A stretch of DNA of 64,000 bases from Neogemmobacter tilapiae (GTDB lineage Bacteria; Pseudomonadota; Alphaproteobacteria; Rhodobacterales; Rhodobacteraceae): positions 186,001 to 250,000 of the forward strand of contig NZ_BMYJ01000004.1 of NCBI RefSeq assembly GCF_014652215.1, read 5' to 3'. This document shows positions 1-9,094 of the stretch, piece after piece. Positions within the stretch are counted from its first letter, which is position 1. Every line of letters starts with the position of its first letter. Made by a program: the position numbers and the translations under genes. The notes under the pieces were generated by a model. That model saw nothing but the letters and a program-made list of their open reading frames with translations. It ran no database searches and was not told where the DNA came from.

Positions 1-879
1 CTTCGGGCGATGGATCAGGCCTGGGATCAGGGGATTACCCTTTTTGACACGGCGAATGTCTACGGCATGGGCATTTCCGAAAGCGTCATTGGCGAATGGA
101 TGCGCACGCGCGGCCATCGCCCTGTTCTGGCGACGAAAGCGGCTTTCGTGAACGGGCCGCCGCGGCGGGTGGACAATTCGGCGGCGCATTTGCGGGCGGA
201 ATTGGAAGGATCCTTGCGGCGTCTGGGGGTGGATCATGTCGATCTGTTCTATGCCCATCGCCGTGACCCGGCCTGCCCACCCGAGGAACTGGCCGAGACC
301 ATGGCGGCCCTGATCCGCGAGGGGAAAATTGGCGGCTATGGCCTGTCGGAAATTTCGCCCGGCACTCTGCGTCGCGCCCATACGGTGCATCCCGTCCGCG
401 CGGTGCAGAACGAATATTCGCTTTGGACCCGGCAGCCGGAACTGGGGCTGATCGCGGCCTGCGCGGAACTGGGCGTGGCCTTCGTGCCGTTTTCACCCTT
501 GGCGCGGGGGGCCTTGGGACGCGACGCCTTTGATGTGGCGGTTTTGGAACCCGGTGACTTCCGCCTGTCCATTCCGCGCTTTCAGGGCCGGGATTGGGCG
601 CTGAACCAGCAGCGGCTGGACGGCTTCCGCACCTTGGCAGCGGCGCGGGGCGTTTCGGTTCCGGCGCTGGCCTTGGCTTGGGTGTTGGCACAGGGGGATC
701 ATTTGATTCCCATACCGGGCACGCGCATCGCAGCACATGTTGCAGATTGGGATGGGGCGGATCGGCTGAACCTGACAGGGGAAGATCGCGCCGAGATCGA
801 GCGTTTGCTGCCAAGGGGCTGGGCGCATGGCGACCGTTACAGCGACGATCAGGCGCGGACCGTGGAACGCTATTCCTGA
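1..879 (+). CDS. Aldo/keto reductase (5' end outside window)
   Basis: NAD(P)H-dependent oxidoreductase of the aldo/keto reductase superfamily, acting on an unknown carbonyl substrate in the cytoplasm. The reading frame is open to base 1, so the N-terminus lies upstream; an ATG at 10 is probably internal. The AKR tetrad can be seen: Asp in FDTANVYG, the Tyr of that motif, Lys in LATKAAF and His in DLFYAHRRDP. The C-terminal part keeps the barrel signature (ALAWVLAQG, IPIPGTR). It converges with the LysR gene on the other strand, overlapping it by 10 bp at the 3' ends. Fold assignment is sure; substrate is not. Confidence 0.9.
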   Translation, partial: LRAMDQAWDQGITLFDTANVYGMGISESVIGEWMRTRGHRPVLATKAAFVNGPPRRVDNSAAHLRAELEGSLRRLGVDHVDLFYAHRRDPACPPEELAETMAALIREGKIGGYGLSEISPGTLRRAHTVHPVRAVQNEYSLWTRQPELGLIAACAELGVAFVPFSPLARGALGRDAFDVAVLEPGDFRLSIPRFQGRDWALNQQRLDGFRTLAAARGVSVPALALAWVLAQGDHLIPIPGTRIAAHVADWDGADRLNLTGEDRAEIERLLPRGWAHGDRYSDDQARTVERYS

Positions 880-1736
880 CCCGTCAGCCGGTCGGCCACG
901 CGCCGCGCCGCATGGCCCTTTTCAAGGGGCCTTGCGGACCACAGGCGCAATGGGGGCTTCACCGGCAGGCGCAAGGCAAAAGGCGCAACAAGTCGTCCGC
1001 TTTCCAGATGCGGAGCGACGAGGGGGTGGTGGCCGATCAGAACGCCCGCGCCGTTCAGCGCCTCTTCCAGTGCCAGCGCATAAAGCGAAAAGATCGGGCC
1101 GCGTGGGGTGATCCTTGTGTTTGCGGCGGCCAGCCAGCGGGGCCAGTCCTGATCCCAAGCGGAATCCGTCAGGCAAGGAACATGCGCCAGATCATCGGGG
1201 CTTTGCAGGCGCGGGGCCAGCGACGGGGCGCAGACGGGATAGATCACATCGGAGGCAATCACCTGCCCCGGCCCGTCGCTGAAGAACAGGCACAGGTCAT
1301 GCGGGCTGCGCTTCAGGTTCGGCGGGGCCTCCATCGCGGTGATGGAAATGGCAATGTCGGGGGCAAGGCTGCGCAGAGCGGGCAGGCGGGGCGAGAGCCA
1401 AAGCTGGGCGATGGCAGGCAGGGTCGCGATATGGACGGCGCGCGGGGCGGCGCTGGACCACAGGGCGCGGGTGGCCAGACCCAAAGCGTCGAAAGCGGCG
1501 GTAAAGGCGGCCAAGGTTTCGGCCCCCAGCGCCGTCAGTTCAACGCCGCGCGGTTGGCGGGTGAAAAGGGGGGCGCCCAAGTCCGCCTCAAGCCCCTTGA
1601 TCAGCGCAGTCACGGCCCCCGGCGTCACGCCGAGTTCGCTGGCGGCGGCGGCAAAACTGCCCAAGCGCCCGGCGGATTCAAAAGCACGCAGGGCACGCAA
1701 AGGCGGCAGTTTTGGGATGGGGGGTGAGACGGGCAT
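870..1736 (-). CDS. LysR-family transcriptional regulator (GcvA-like)
   Basis: DNA-binding transcription factor of about 288 residues. The N-terminal winged helix-turn-helix is clear (LPPLRALRAFESAGRLGSF, then AAAASELGVTPGAVTALIKG), followed by a LysR substrate-binding domain. An in-frame start further upstream would add a non-LysR leader; the ATG at 1736 (MPVSPPIPKLPPLRAL) gives the usual family length. It is divergent from the PLP-enzyme gene at 1833, so the 96-bp gap probably holds its operator and it may control that gene. The effector is unknown. Confidence 0.88.
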   Translation of the reverse strand: MPVSPPIPKLPPLRALRAFESAGRLGSFAAAASELGVTPGAVTALIKGLEADLGAPLFTRQPRGVELTALGAETLAAFTAAFDALGLATRALWSSAAPRAVHIATLPAIAQLWLSPRLPALRSLAPDIAISITAMEAPPNLKRSPHDLCLFFSDGPGQVIASDVIYPVCAPSLAPRLQSPDDLAHVPCLTDSAWDQDWPRWLAAANTRITPRGPIFSLYALALEEALNGAGVLIGHHPLVAPHLESGRLVAPFALRLPVKPPLRLWSARPLEKGHAARRVADRLTGQE

Positions 1737-1832
1737 TTGACCCTCAGAATTTCTGACCCTAATTTTTCGCAAAACTGATTTGTGCGCAAGAGGGCCGAGC
1801 ACCATGCTGATCCAAACCGGAAAGGACAAACC

Positions 1833-3137
1833 ATGCCGCATCTTGCCCCCCGCCTTTGGGTAACCGCCCCCGTCGAAGCCTATGTTCAGCGTCTGGCCCA
1901 AGGGCCGCTGACAGCGGAGCGGGTGGAGGCGCTGATCCGCGCGAACAGCGACATCCACGACCACGCCTGTTTCAACCTGAACCCGGCGACGAATGTGATG
2001 AATCCCCGAGCCGAGGCGGCGCTATCGGGGGGATTGGGCAGCCGTCCATCCTTGGGCTATCCGGGTGATAAATATGAAATGGGGCTGGAGGCGATCGAAG
2101 AGATCGAGGTGATTTGCGCCGAACTGGCGGCACAGGTGTTCAACGCGAAATTCGCCGAGGTGCGGGTGGCGTCCGGGGCTTTGGCAAATCTTTATGGGTT
2201 TATGGCGCTTGCGAAGCCCGGCGATGCGATCATCGCGCCGCCGGGCACCGTGGGCGGGCATGTGACGCACCACAAGGCGGGCTGTGCGGGGCTGTATGGC
2301 CTGATCACGCATGACGCGCCGATTGATGCCGATGGCTATACTTTTGACATTCCGGCGCTGCGGGCCTTGGCGCAGAAAGTCCGGCCCAAGATCATCACAG
2401 TGGGGGGCAGTTTGAACCTGTTCCCGCATCCGGTGGCCGAGGTGCGCGCGATTGCCGATGAGGTGGGGGCGATGGTGCTGTTCGATGCCGCCCATCAATG
2501 CGGGATGATCGCGGGCGGGGCTTGGCCGAACCCCTTGGAACAGGGGGCGCATCTGATGACGATGAGCACCTATAAATCCTTGGGCGGCCCGGCGGGCGGC
2601 TTGATCGTGACGAATGACGCGGACATTGCCGAACGCTTGGATGCGATTGCCTTTCCGGGGCTGACGGCGAATTTTGATGCCGGGCGGGTGGCGGGTTTGG
2701 CGATTGCGCTGATGGATTGGGTGGCTTTTGGGCCGGATTATGCCAAGGCGATGGTCGATCTGGCGCAGGCCTTGGCGCGGGAATTGACGGCTTTGGGCCT
2801 GCCAGTGTTTGGGGCCGACAAGGGCGGCACGCGGAGCCATCAGTTTGCGATTGAGGCGGCAGGCTTTGGCGGGGGGCAGGCGGCGTCGAAAACTTTGCGC
2901 AAGGCCGGGTTTCTGGCCTGCGGCATTGGTCTGCCGATTGCGCCTGTTCCGGGGGATCTGAACGGGCTGCGGATCGGCACGCCGGAATTGGTGCGGCGGG
3001 GGGTGACGCCGGCGGATGCCCCGGCCTTGGCGGCGCTGATGGCGGAAGGGCTGCGGTCGAATGCGCCCGAAGGGGTGGCGGCGCGGACGCGGGCCTTGCG
3101 GGAAACCTTCCAAGGGATGCATTATGTGCTGAGCTAG
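1833..3137 (+). CDS. PLP-dependent SHMT-fold enzyme (fold type I)
   Basis: Fold type I PLP enzyme of 434 residues related to serine hydroxymethyltransferase. Seen: a GlyA-like N-terminal motif (RPSLGYPGDKYEMGLEAIEE), the aspartate of the cofactor site (VLFDAAHQCGMIAGG) and the probable Schiff-base lysine in STYKSLGGPAGG, which resembles but departs from the TTHKTLRGPRGG of true GlyA. ATG 1833 was chosen because it follows GGAAAGGA and removes a non-homologous leader. Likely reactions are aldol cleavage of a beta-hydroxy amino acid or a SHMT-like transfer. It is probably co-transcribed with the next gene and may answer to the divergent LysR gene. A secondary SHMT, an alpha-methylserine-type enzyme or an aldolase all remain possible. 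Confidence 0.8.
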   Translation: MPHLAPRLWVTAPVEAYVQRLAQGPLTAERVEALIRANSDIHDHACFNLNPATNVMNPRAEAALSGGLGSRPSLGYPGDKYEMGLEAIEEIEVICAELAAQVFNAKFAEVRVASGALANLYGFMALAKPGDAIIAPPGTVGGHVTHHKAGCAGLYGLITHDAPIDADGYTFDIPALRALAQKVRPKIITVGGSLNLFPHPVAEVRAIADEVGAMVLFDAAHQCGMIAGGAWPNPLEQGAHLMTMSTYKSLGGPAGGLIVTNDADIAERLDAIAFPGLTANFDAGRVAGLAIALMDWVAFGPDYAKAMVDLAQALARELTALGLPVFGADKGGTRSHQFAIEAAGFGGGQAASKTLRKAGFLACGIGLPIAPVPGDLNGLRIGTPELVRRGVTPADAPALAALMAEGLRSNAPEGVAARTRALRETFQGMHYVLS

Positions 3138-3145
3138 GAGGGCCT

Positions 3146-3724
3146 ATGGGGCGCGAGGCCGAGGGGCATTGCCAGTGGAACGGCCATGATGGCGTGACCC
3201 GCGCCATCCTTGAGCGGGAAGCCTTGATCCTGCGGGGAGAGGTCAAGGGGCGGATCGCCCGCGAGGCCTTATTGGGTTGGGGGCGTGACGGCGGGATGCT
3301 TTCGCTGCAAACGACGTTGGGGCCTGTGACCTTGGCGTTGGGGGAAAAAGAGGCCGAGGCCTGGGTGAGGGCCTTGGACAAGCCTTTGCCATCGTTGGCG
3401 GAAAGGCTGGGGCTTGGTCCCGGCTGTGCGGTTTTGGGCGTGGGGCTGCCCGATGCGGTGGTCTTGCCCGAACCGACGGTGCCTTTGGATCAGGCGCGGC
3501 TTTTGCTGGCCCCTTTGCAAGGTGCCGATGATCTGGCGCGGTTGCTGGGTGTGTTACCGGGTTTGACGGTGCCCGTCTGGTGCCTGCATCGCAAGGGCAA
3601 GGGGGCTGATCCTTCCGATGCGACCATCCGTGTGGCGATGCGGGGGGCTGGGTGGATGGATACCAAGGTGAGCGCGGTGGACGATATCTGGACAGCCAGC
3701 CGCTATAACCCGCCGAAAGCCTGA
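3146..3724 (+). CDS. Conserved hypothetical protein, DUF3052-like C-terminus
   Basis: Protein of 192 residues with no catalytic motif I can name. The N-terminal half (about 1-85) resembles no family I know. The second half, from GPGCAVLGVGLPDAVV to GWMDTKVSAVDDIWTASRY, looks like the small DUF3052 fold, whose function is unknown. The start at 3146 follows an excellent Shine-Dalgarno (GGAGGG) that overlaps the stop region of the PLP-enzyme gene, so translation is probably coupled and the two may act together. No signal peptide or membrane segment. Confidence 0.72.
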   Translation: MGREAEGHCQWNGHDGVTRAILEREALILRGEVKGRIAREALLGWGRDGGMLSLQTTLGPVTLALGEKEAEAWVRALDKPLPSLAERLGLGPGCAVLGVGLPDAVVLPEPTVPLDQARLLLAPLQGADDLARLLGVLPGLTVPVWCLHRKGKGADPSDATIRVAMRGAGWMDTKVSAVDDIWTASRYNPPKA

Positions 3725-3780
3725 CCCCCGTTGCCAGTCGCGATACCTTGGGTCACTATCGGGGCACAGGGGAGAATATT

Positions 3781-4236
3781 ATGCGCAAGTTCCTTGTCGT
3801 GCTGGACGACACCCGCGAATGCCTGAATGCCATGCGCTTTGCCGCGATGCGGGCGGCCCATACCGGCGGGGGGGTTCAGATCCTGTCGATCATCCCGCCC
3901 GACGAATTTCGAACCTGGATCGGGATTGCCGATCTGATGCGGGCCGAGGCGCGGGAGCGGATTGAGGCGCATTTCGAGGTTTTTGCGAAATGGATGCGGG
4001 ACAAGCAGGGGGTCAACCCCGAGCTGGTGGTGCGGGAAGGCGATCCGTTGGCCGAAATTCTGGCTCAGGTGCGGGATGATTCCGACATCGGCGTTCTGGT
4101 GCTGGGTGCAGGGTCGGACAAGTCGGGCCCCGGCCCGCTGGTGACGCAACTGTCGCGCAGTGCAGGAACGCTGCCGATTCCGTTGACCATTGTGCCGGGG
4201 GATATGAGCAAGGAGCGGCTGGAGGCGATTACCTGA
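3781..4236 (+). CDS. Universal stress protein (UspA family)
   Basis: Cytoplasmic stress protein of 151 residues with one Usp domain. The N-terminal strand MRKFLVVLDDTRECLNA and the C-terminal nucleotide-loop region (VLVLGAGSDKSGPGPLVTQL, then IPLTIVPG) match the family, although the canonical G-2x-G-9x-G-S/T loop is only loosely kept. ATG 3781 was chosen over 3748 because AGGGGAG lies just upstream and the protein then begins at the first Usp strand. It converges with the small gene at 4242-4403. Role in this organism unknown. Confidence 0.85.
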   Translation: MRKFLVVLDDTRECLNAMRFAAMRAAHTGGGVQILSIIPPDEFRTWIGIADLMRAEARERIEAHFEVFAKWMRDKQGVNPELVVREGDPLAEILAQVRDDSDIGVLVLGAGSDKSGPGPLVTQLSRSAGTLPIPLTIVPGDMSKERLEAIT

Positions 4237-4241
4237 TCGAT

Positions 4242-4403
4242 CTAGACGGGCTTTTTCGCCTCGGTTGCGGCTTTCATACGGGCCAGCAGTTCTTGTTTCG
4301 AAAGGCGGCCGCCGGGGGGCTTGGCCTTGCCGGAGGGTTTGCCCTCTTGGTGGCGGGTGGGATTTTTGGCGGTCTTGGGGCCGCCCGATTTGCTGTAGTC
4401 CAT
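4242..4403 (-). CDS. Small basic hypothetical protein (53 aa)
   Basis: Short, Lys- and Pro-rich protein with a basic N-terminal half (MDYSKSGGPKTAKNPTRHQ) and an amphipathic C-terminal helix (RLSKQELLARMKAATEAKKP). ATG 4403 is preceded by GGAAGG at a good distance; the longer frame to 4523 has no such site and reads like non-coding sequence. It lies 120 bp downstream of ettA on the same strand. Short proteins of this type occur in Rhodobacterales, but I know no function. The RBS and plausible composition support a real gene. Confidence 0.6.
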   Translation of the reverse strand: MDYSKSGGPKTAKNPTRHQEGKPSGKAKPPGGRLSKQELLARMKAATEAKKPV

Positions 4404-4523
4404 GGTGAACCCTTCCGTATGTCTTTCGGGCCTCATGCGCCATTTGGCGGGCTGGGGCAAGGCGGCGTGATGGACGGGCGTTTGATGCGGGGTGGGGGGT
4501 GGACCAAGCCACCCCCGTGCCAA

Positions 4524-6179
<1,656 letters not shown>

Positions 6180-6209
6180 CGGGGCACTCCGGGGGAGGGA
6201 ATTTTGGCT

Positions 6210-7526
6210 TCAGATAGGGGAAATGGGGGGCGGGGGCAATCGTTCAAGTGCTGCGGCCAAGGCCTCACGCAGTTTGGCCCCGCGATGAGGGTTGGCCTGT
6301 TCGGCCCAAGTGATGCGGCCTGACAACTGCGCCAGAAAGGCCGGGTCTTGGCGGCGGGGATCGTCCGGGCAGGTCAGGTGATGGATGGTGGCCTTGAGGC
6401 GGTCATACTGATCGCGGGGCAGGTTCAGGTGCCGATTGACGGTCAGGCCCGTGACCGTCTGGCGCTGATGGGCGGGCATGATGCGGGTCTTTGAGAGGTT
6501 CAGTCGAAAGCCGGTTTCGGTGATGATGTGGGGCAGGGCATCGAGAAGGACGGGGGCGATGCGGCGGTCGCCGGAAAAGGTCAGATCATCGGCATAGCGG
6601 GTGTATTGGGCGTTCACGCTCCGGGCGAGGCCGGCGAGGCGGAGATCAAGGAACCAAGCGGCCAGATTGGCCAGCGCGGGGGATGTGGGGGCACCCTGGG
6701 GCAAGTGGCGTGCGGCGAAGAGTTCGGCCCCGGCGAGATGGGGTGTCTTGTGAACCTCGGTCGGGGTGATGGCGGTGGTCAGGCCCGCCAAGGGGCGGGC
6801 GATGGTGGCAGGATAGCCCATGGTGCGAAACAGGCCATAGACGCGGGCGATGGTGATGCTGGCAAAGAAATGGCGGAGGTCAAAGCGGAGGACGATCTGT
6901 TCGCCCGCATGGGCGCGTGCGGCGGTGAGGACAGAATGGCCGGGGCGAAAGCCATGGGCGGCGGGGTGGGGTGGGACGTGGTTCAAAAGGCCGGTCAGGA
7001 TGCGGCGCTGGAGGCGTTTCAGGAAAGGTCTTGGCTCTTCGATCAGGCGGAGGGTGCCATCGGATTTGGGGATCAGATGTTGGCGGTAATGGCTACCAAA
7101 TTCCGGGTGGGAGCGGGCGGAAAGGCCACGAAGGTCGGCAAAGCGGGTCAGTTGATCCTCGGTCAGGCCAAGCCAGAAGGCGAGGTCGGGGATCGTTTCC
7201 ATGACGGGGATCGCGGGGATATGCAATGCCGGGTTTGGCCGGAAATGGGGTGGGTTCAGGTCAGGGCTTGGCGGGCGGGTTTGTTGCCGCGCAAGGGTGG
7301 CGAGCCGGGCGGCGGTGGTGGTTTGGCCAAGGGCCTTGGCTATCTGCTGGGCGTCGGGGGCGGTTGTGCCGGGAAAGTCTTTGATCAGGCGGTTCGCCAG
7401 CCGGTTGGCTTGTCGGTTCAAGGGGGGCGGAAGATAGGATCGGAGGCAGGCCGCCAGAAGGGGCTGGTCCCAAGGCTGATTGGCCAGCCGATGGGCCAAG
7501 GGCAGCAAGACGTGCAAGGAGAGCAT
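6210..7526 (-). CDS. Retron-type reverse transcriptase with N-terminal extension
   Basis: RNA-directed DNA polymerase of 438 residues if started at ATG 7526. The polymerase core runs from about residue 147 (YRQHLIPKSDGTLRLIEEP): Asp in LRFDLRHFFASI (motif A, near 215), LPQGAPTSPALAN (275-287), catalytic YADD (311-314) in YTRYADDLTFSG, and the Y-region VTGLTVN (358-364). The retron NAxxH motif appears as AARAH within SVLTAARAHAG (198-208). Known retron RTs share LPQGAPTSP, RYADDLTFS and VTG. About 100 residues precede the point where a short RT such as Ec86 would start; this helical, Arg/Leu-rich extension is unassigned. The frame stays open upstream to 8327, so the start is uncertain (ATG 7526, TTG 7517 and ATG 7742 are options) and no good Shine-Dalgarno settles it. 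No intron maturase or endonuclease domain. Confidence 0.88.
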   Translation of the reverse strand: MLSLHVLLPLAHRLANQPWDQPLLAACLRSYLPPPLNRQANRLANRLIKDFPGTTAPDAQQIAKALGQTTTAARLATLARQQTRPPSPDLNPPHFRPNPALHIPAIPVMETIPDLAFWLGLTEDQLTRFADLRGLSARSHPEFGSHYRQHLIPKSDGTLRLIEEPRPFLKRLQRRILTGLLNHVPPHPAAHGFRPGHSVLTAARAHAGEQIVLRFDLRHFFASITIARVYGLFRTMGYPATIARPLAGLTTAITPTEVHKTPHLAGAELFAARHLPQGAPTSPALANLAAWFLDLRLAGLARSVNAQYTRYADDLTFSGDRRIAPVLLDALPHIITETGFRLNLSKTRIMPAHQRQTVTGLTVNRHLNLPRDQYDRLKATIHHLTCPDDPRRQDPAFLAQLSGRITWAEQANPHRGAKLREALAAALERLPPPPISPI

Positions 7527-7527
7527 C

Positions 7528-7669
7528 GGCGCGGGTTCAACCTTTCCTGTCCTGCGTGGAAAGCTCTGGGTAAGGCCCAGGGAGTTCCACGCGTCGAATG
7601 TTCCAACTGGGATCGTCTGGCCGGGGAAGCCCCGGCCCTGTGGATCGCTCCACCCCTTGAACCCGCGCC
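7528..7669 (-). ncRNA. Candidate retron msr-msd RNA
   Basis: A 142-nt segment just upstream of the reverse transcriptase is bounded by a perfect 13-bp inverted repeat, GGCGCGGGTTCAA at 7528-7540 and its complement at 7657-7669, in the place of retron a2 and a1. Transcribed from the minus strand it holds, in order: hairpin 7640-7653 (5-bp stem GTGGA/TCCAC, 4-nt loop), hairpin 7619-7637 (perfect 8-bp GC stem, 3-nt loop), then a long hairpin 7554-7592 (8-bp stem GCGTGGAA/TTCCACGC, internal loop, upper stem of about 7 bp with a 5-nt loop). The first two fit msr and the third msd. The priming guanosine would be one of the Gs following a1 (plus positions 7653-7656). This is inferred from structure alone; no cDNA evidence is available. 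Confidence 0.75.
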
Positions 7670-7709
7670 TTGGTTCAACCTTAGGGGGCGATCTGGGCCA
7701 AGGGAAGGG

Positions 7710-7742
7710 GTCAGGTTTTCCTGACTTATGAACGTCGTTCAT
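7710..7742. promoter_or_regulatory. Hairpin and 15-bp palindrome at the retron promoter
   Basis: Two symmetrical signals lie just upstream of the retron RNA. The first is GTCAGG-TTTT-CCTGAC (7710-7725). The second is ATGAACGTCGTTCAT (7728-7742), a perfect palindrome with 7-bp arms around a central T. The second has the look of a repressor site and lies between the retron and the divergent gene pair at 7782, so it could control both. The binding protein is unknown. GAAC/GTTC half-sites recall SOS boxes, but the spacing differs from the alphaproteobacterial LexA box. Confidence 0.45.
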
Positions 7743-7781
7743 TTTTTGCGAGAAGGGGGCATCGGAACAGGGAGAGACAAA

Positions 7782-7871
7782 ATGTTCAGCAACACTTCGT
7801 TCGGCTTTGGGGAATGGTTCGTGGCTTTGGTTCTGGGGTTTGGCTTTCTGGCTAGCGCGGGGCTGGTCTGA
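7782..7871 (+). CDS. Small single-pass membrane peptide (29 aa)
   Basis: An ORF of 29 codons starting at ATG 7782 after a GGGAGAG ribosome-binding site. The product begins MFSNTSFGFGEWF and continues as a hydrophobic helix (VALVLGFGFLASAGLV), so it is probably an inner-membrane peptide. Its TGA overlaps the ATG of the next gene (TGATG at 7869-7873), which implies translational coupling. It is divergent from the retron. Function unknown; it could equally be a leader that sets translation of the exported protein downstream. Confidence 0.5.
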   Translation: MFSNTSFGFGEWFVALVLGFGFLASAGLV

Positions 7872-8443
7872 TGCGGGGGGCCTTGCTGCTGGCGCTGATG
7901 GTGGCGGGGCCAGTTGCGGTTCCGGCTGCGGCGCGGAATTATGAAGTGCTGGGGAACCTTGAGGCGACGGTGAACCCCGGCTGCATTGCGGCGGCGGGGG
8001 CCGATGCGGGGCTGTCGCCGCCGGATCTGGGGCTGGGTGTTCTGGCCTGTGCAAAGGCGGGGCAGATGGAGCGGGCGCTGGATCTGTATATCTTGATGCA
8101 GCTGCGGGCGGAATTCGACAAGAAGCGGGTGGTGGACAAGACCGCTTGGCAGGCGGAGGATGTGCTTTCCTCCTCCGTGGCGCAGTCGATGGGGACGAAA
8201 CGGCGCAAGGCGTTGGAGGCGGAGTTCGAGGCCTTTGGCGGGGATGGGTCGGCCCGGCACAAGGCCTTTTGTGCGGGGCAGAAAAAGGCGGGGGCCCCGA
8301 GCCATTCGCCGCGATGGATGGTTGCACATGGGATGGGGGCTGTCATAGGTGACAAGGGGCAGGGCGACGGGACGCGGGCAGGGTTCAAACCCAACTCGGC
8401 GTGGTCGCGGCTGTTGAAGGACTATCTGCATTGCGGGGGGTGA
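7871..8443 (+). CDS. Hypothetical exported protein
   Basis: Protein of 190 residues with a clear Sec signal peptide (MRGALLLALMVAGPVAVPAAA, cleavage near residue 21), so the mature part is probably periplasmic. Three Cys (PGCIAA, LACAKAG, AFCAGQ) and a fourth near the C-terminus (YLHCGG) could form disulfides. No family recognised. It is coupled to the 29-codon ORF before it and followed 19 bp later by nadD. High-G+C codon usage matches the neighbours. Confidence 0.65.
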   Translation: MRGALLLALMVAGPVAVPAAARNYEVLGNLEATVNPGCIAAAGADAGLSPPDLGLGVLACAKAGQMERALDLYILMQLRAEFDKKRVVDKTAWQAEDVLSSSVAQSMGTKRRKALEAEFEAFGGDGSARHKAFCAGQKKAGAPSHSPRWMVAHGMGAVIGDKGQGDGTRAGFKPNSAWSRLLKDYLHCGG

Positions 8444-8464
8444 CCCGCCGCGCGGGATCAGGTG

Positions 8465-9094
8465 ATGCGTCAGGGCTTTCCCCCGGCATGTCGGGGCATG
8501 GTGATCGGGCTTTTGGGCGGATCGTTCGATCCGGCCCATGAGGGGCATGTGCTGATCACGACCGAGGCGCTGAAGCGGATGGGGCTGGATCAGGTCTGGT
8601 GGCTGGTGACGCCGGGCAATCCTTTGAAGGCGCGGCAACCGGCCCCCTTGGCGGAACGGATTGCGTTCGGGAAAAAAGTGATGCGGCATCCGAAGGTGCG
8701 GGTGACGGGGTTGGAGGCGGCTTTGGGGACGCGGTTTACGGCCGCGACGATAGCGCGGTTGCAGGCGATCTATCCGGGGGTGCGGTTTGTCTGGCTGATG
8801 GGGGCGGACAATCTGGTGCAGCTCCACCGTTGGGACCGCTGGCAAGAGATTTTGCGGCGGGTGCCGGTGGGCATTCTGGCGCGGCCCGGTTGGGGCACGC
8901 GGGCGCGGCTGTCGAAAGCGGCGCAGGTTTTCCGGGGGGCACGGGTGGGGCGGGGCGAGCATCTGGCACATGCTGTGGCCCCGGCCTGGGTTTTCGTGAA
9001 CTTGCCGATGAACGACGCCTCGTCCAGCGCGATCCGGGCGCGGGGGGAATGGGGCTTGAAAGGCACGGCCAAGCCGGGCATCGACAAGGCATGA
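8465..9094 (+). CDS. nadD: Nicotinate-nucleotide adenylyltransferase
   Basis: Adenylates nicotinate mononucleotide to deamido-NAD in NAD synthesis; cytoplasmic. The nucleotidyltransferase signature [11 protein letters not shown] lies near residue 20, with [11 protein letters not shown] and the C-terminal SSSAIRARG helping the ATP and substrate sites. About 209 residues, normal for the family. GTG 8462 directly precedes ATG 8465; the ATG is preferred. The stop overlaps the dacB start by 4 bp (ATGA), so the two are co-transcribed. Confidence 0.93.
   Translation: MRQGFPPACRGMVIGLLGGSFDPAHEGHVLITTEALKRMGLDQVWWLVTPGNPLKARQPAPLAERIAFGKKVMRHPKVRVTGLEAALGTRFTAATIARLQAIYPGVRFVWLMGADNLVQLHRWDRWQEILRRVPVGILARPGWGTRARLSKAAQVFRGARVGRGEHLAHAVAPAWVFVNLPMNDASSSAIRARGEWGLKGTAKPGIDKA

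Noticed and set aside
6210-7526. RT as a group II intron or diversity-generating retroelement
   Set aside because: There is no maturase or endonuclease domain and no intron RNA ends, and no template/variable repeat pair; the VTG motif and adjacent msr-msd-like RNA favour a retron.
7527-8327. Extension of the RT frame to a 705-residue protein
   Set aside because: The distal part is antisense to the exported-protein gene, is Pro/Arg-rich and resembles no protein; it would also run through the retron RNA.
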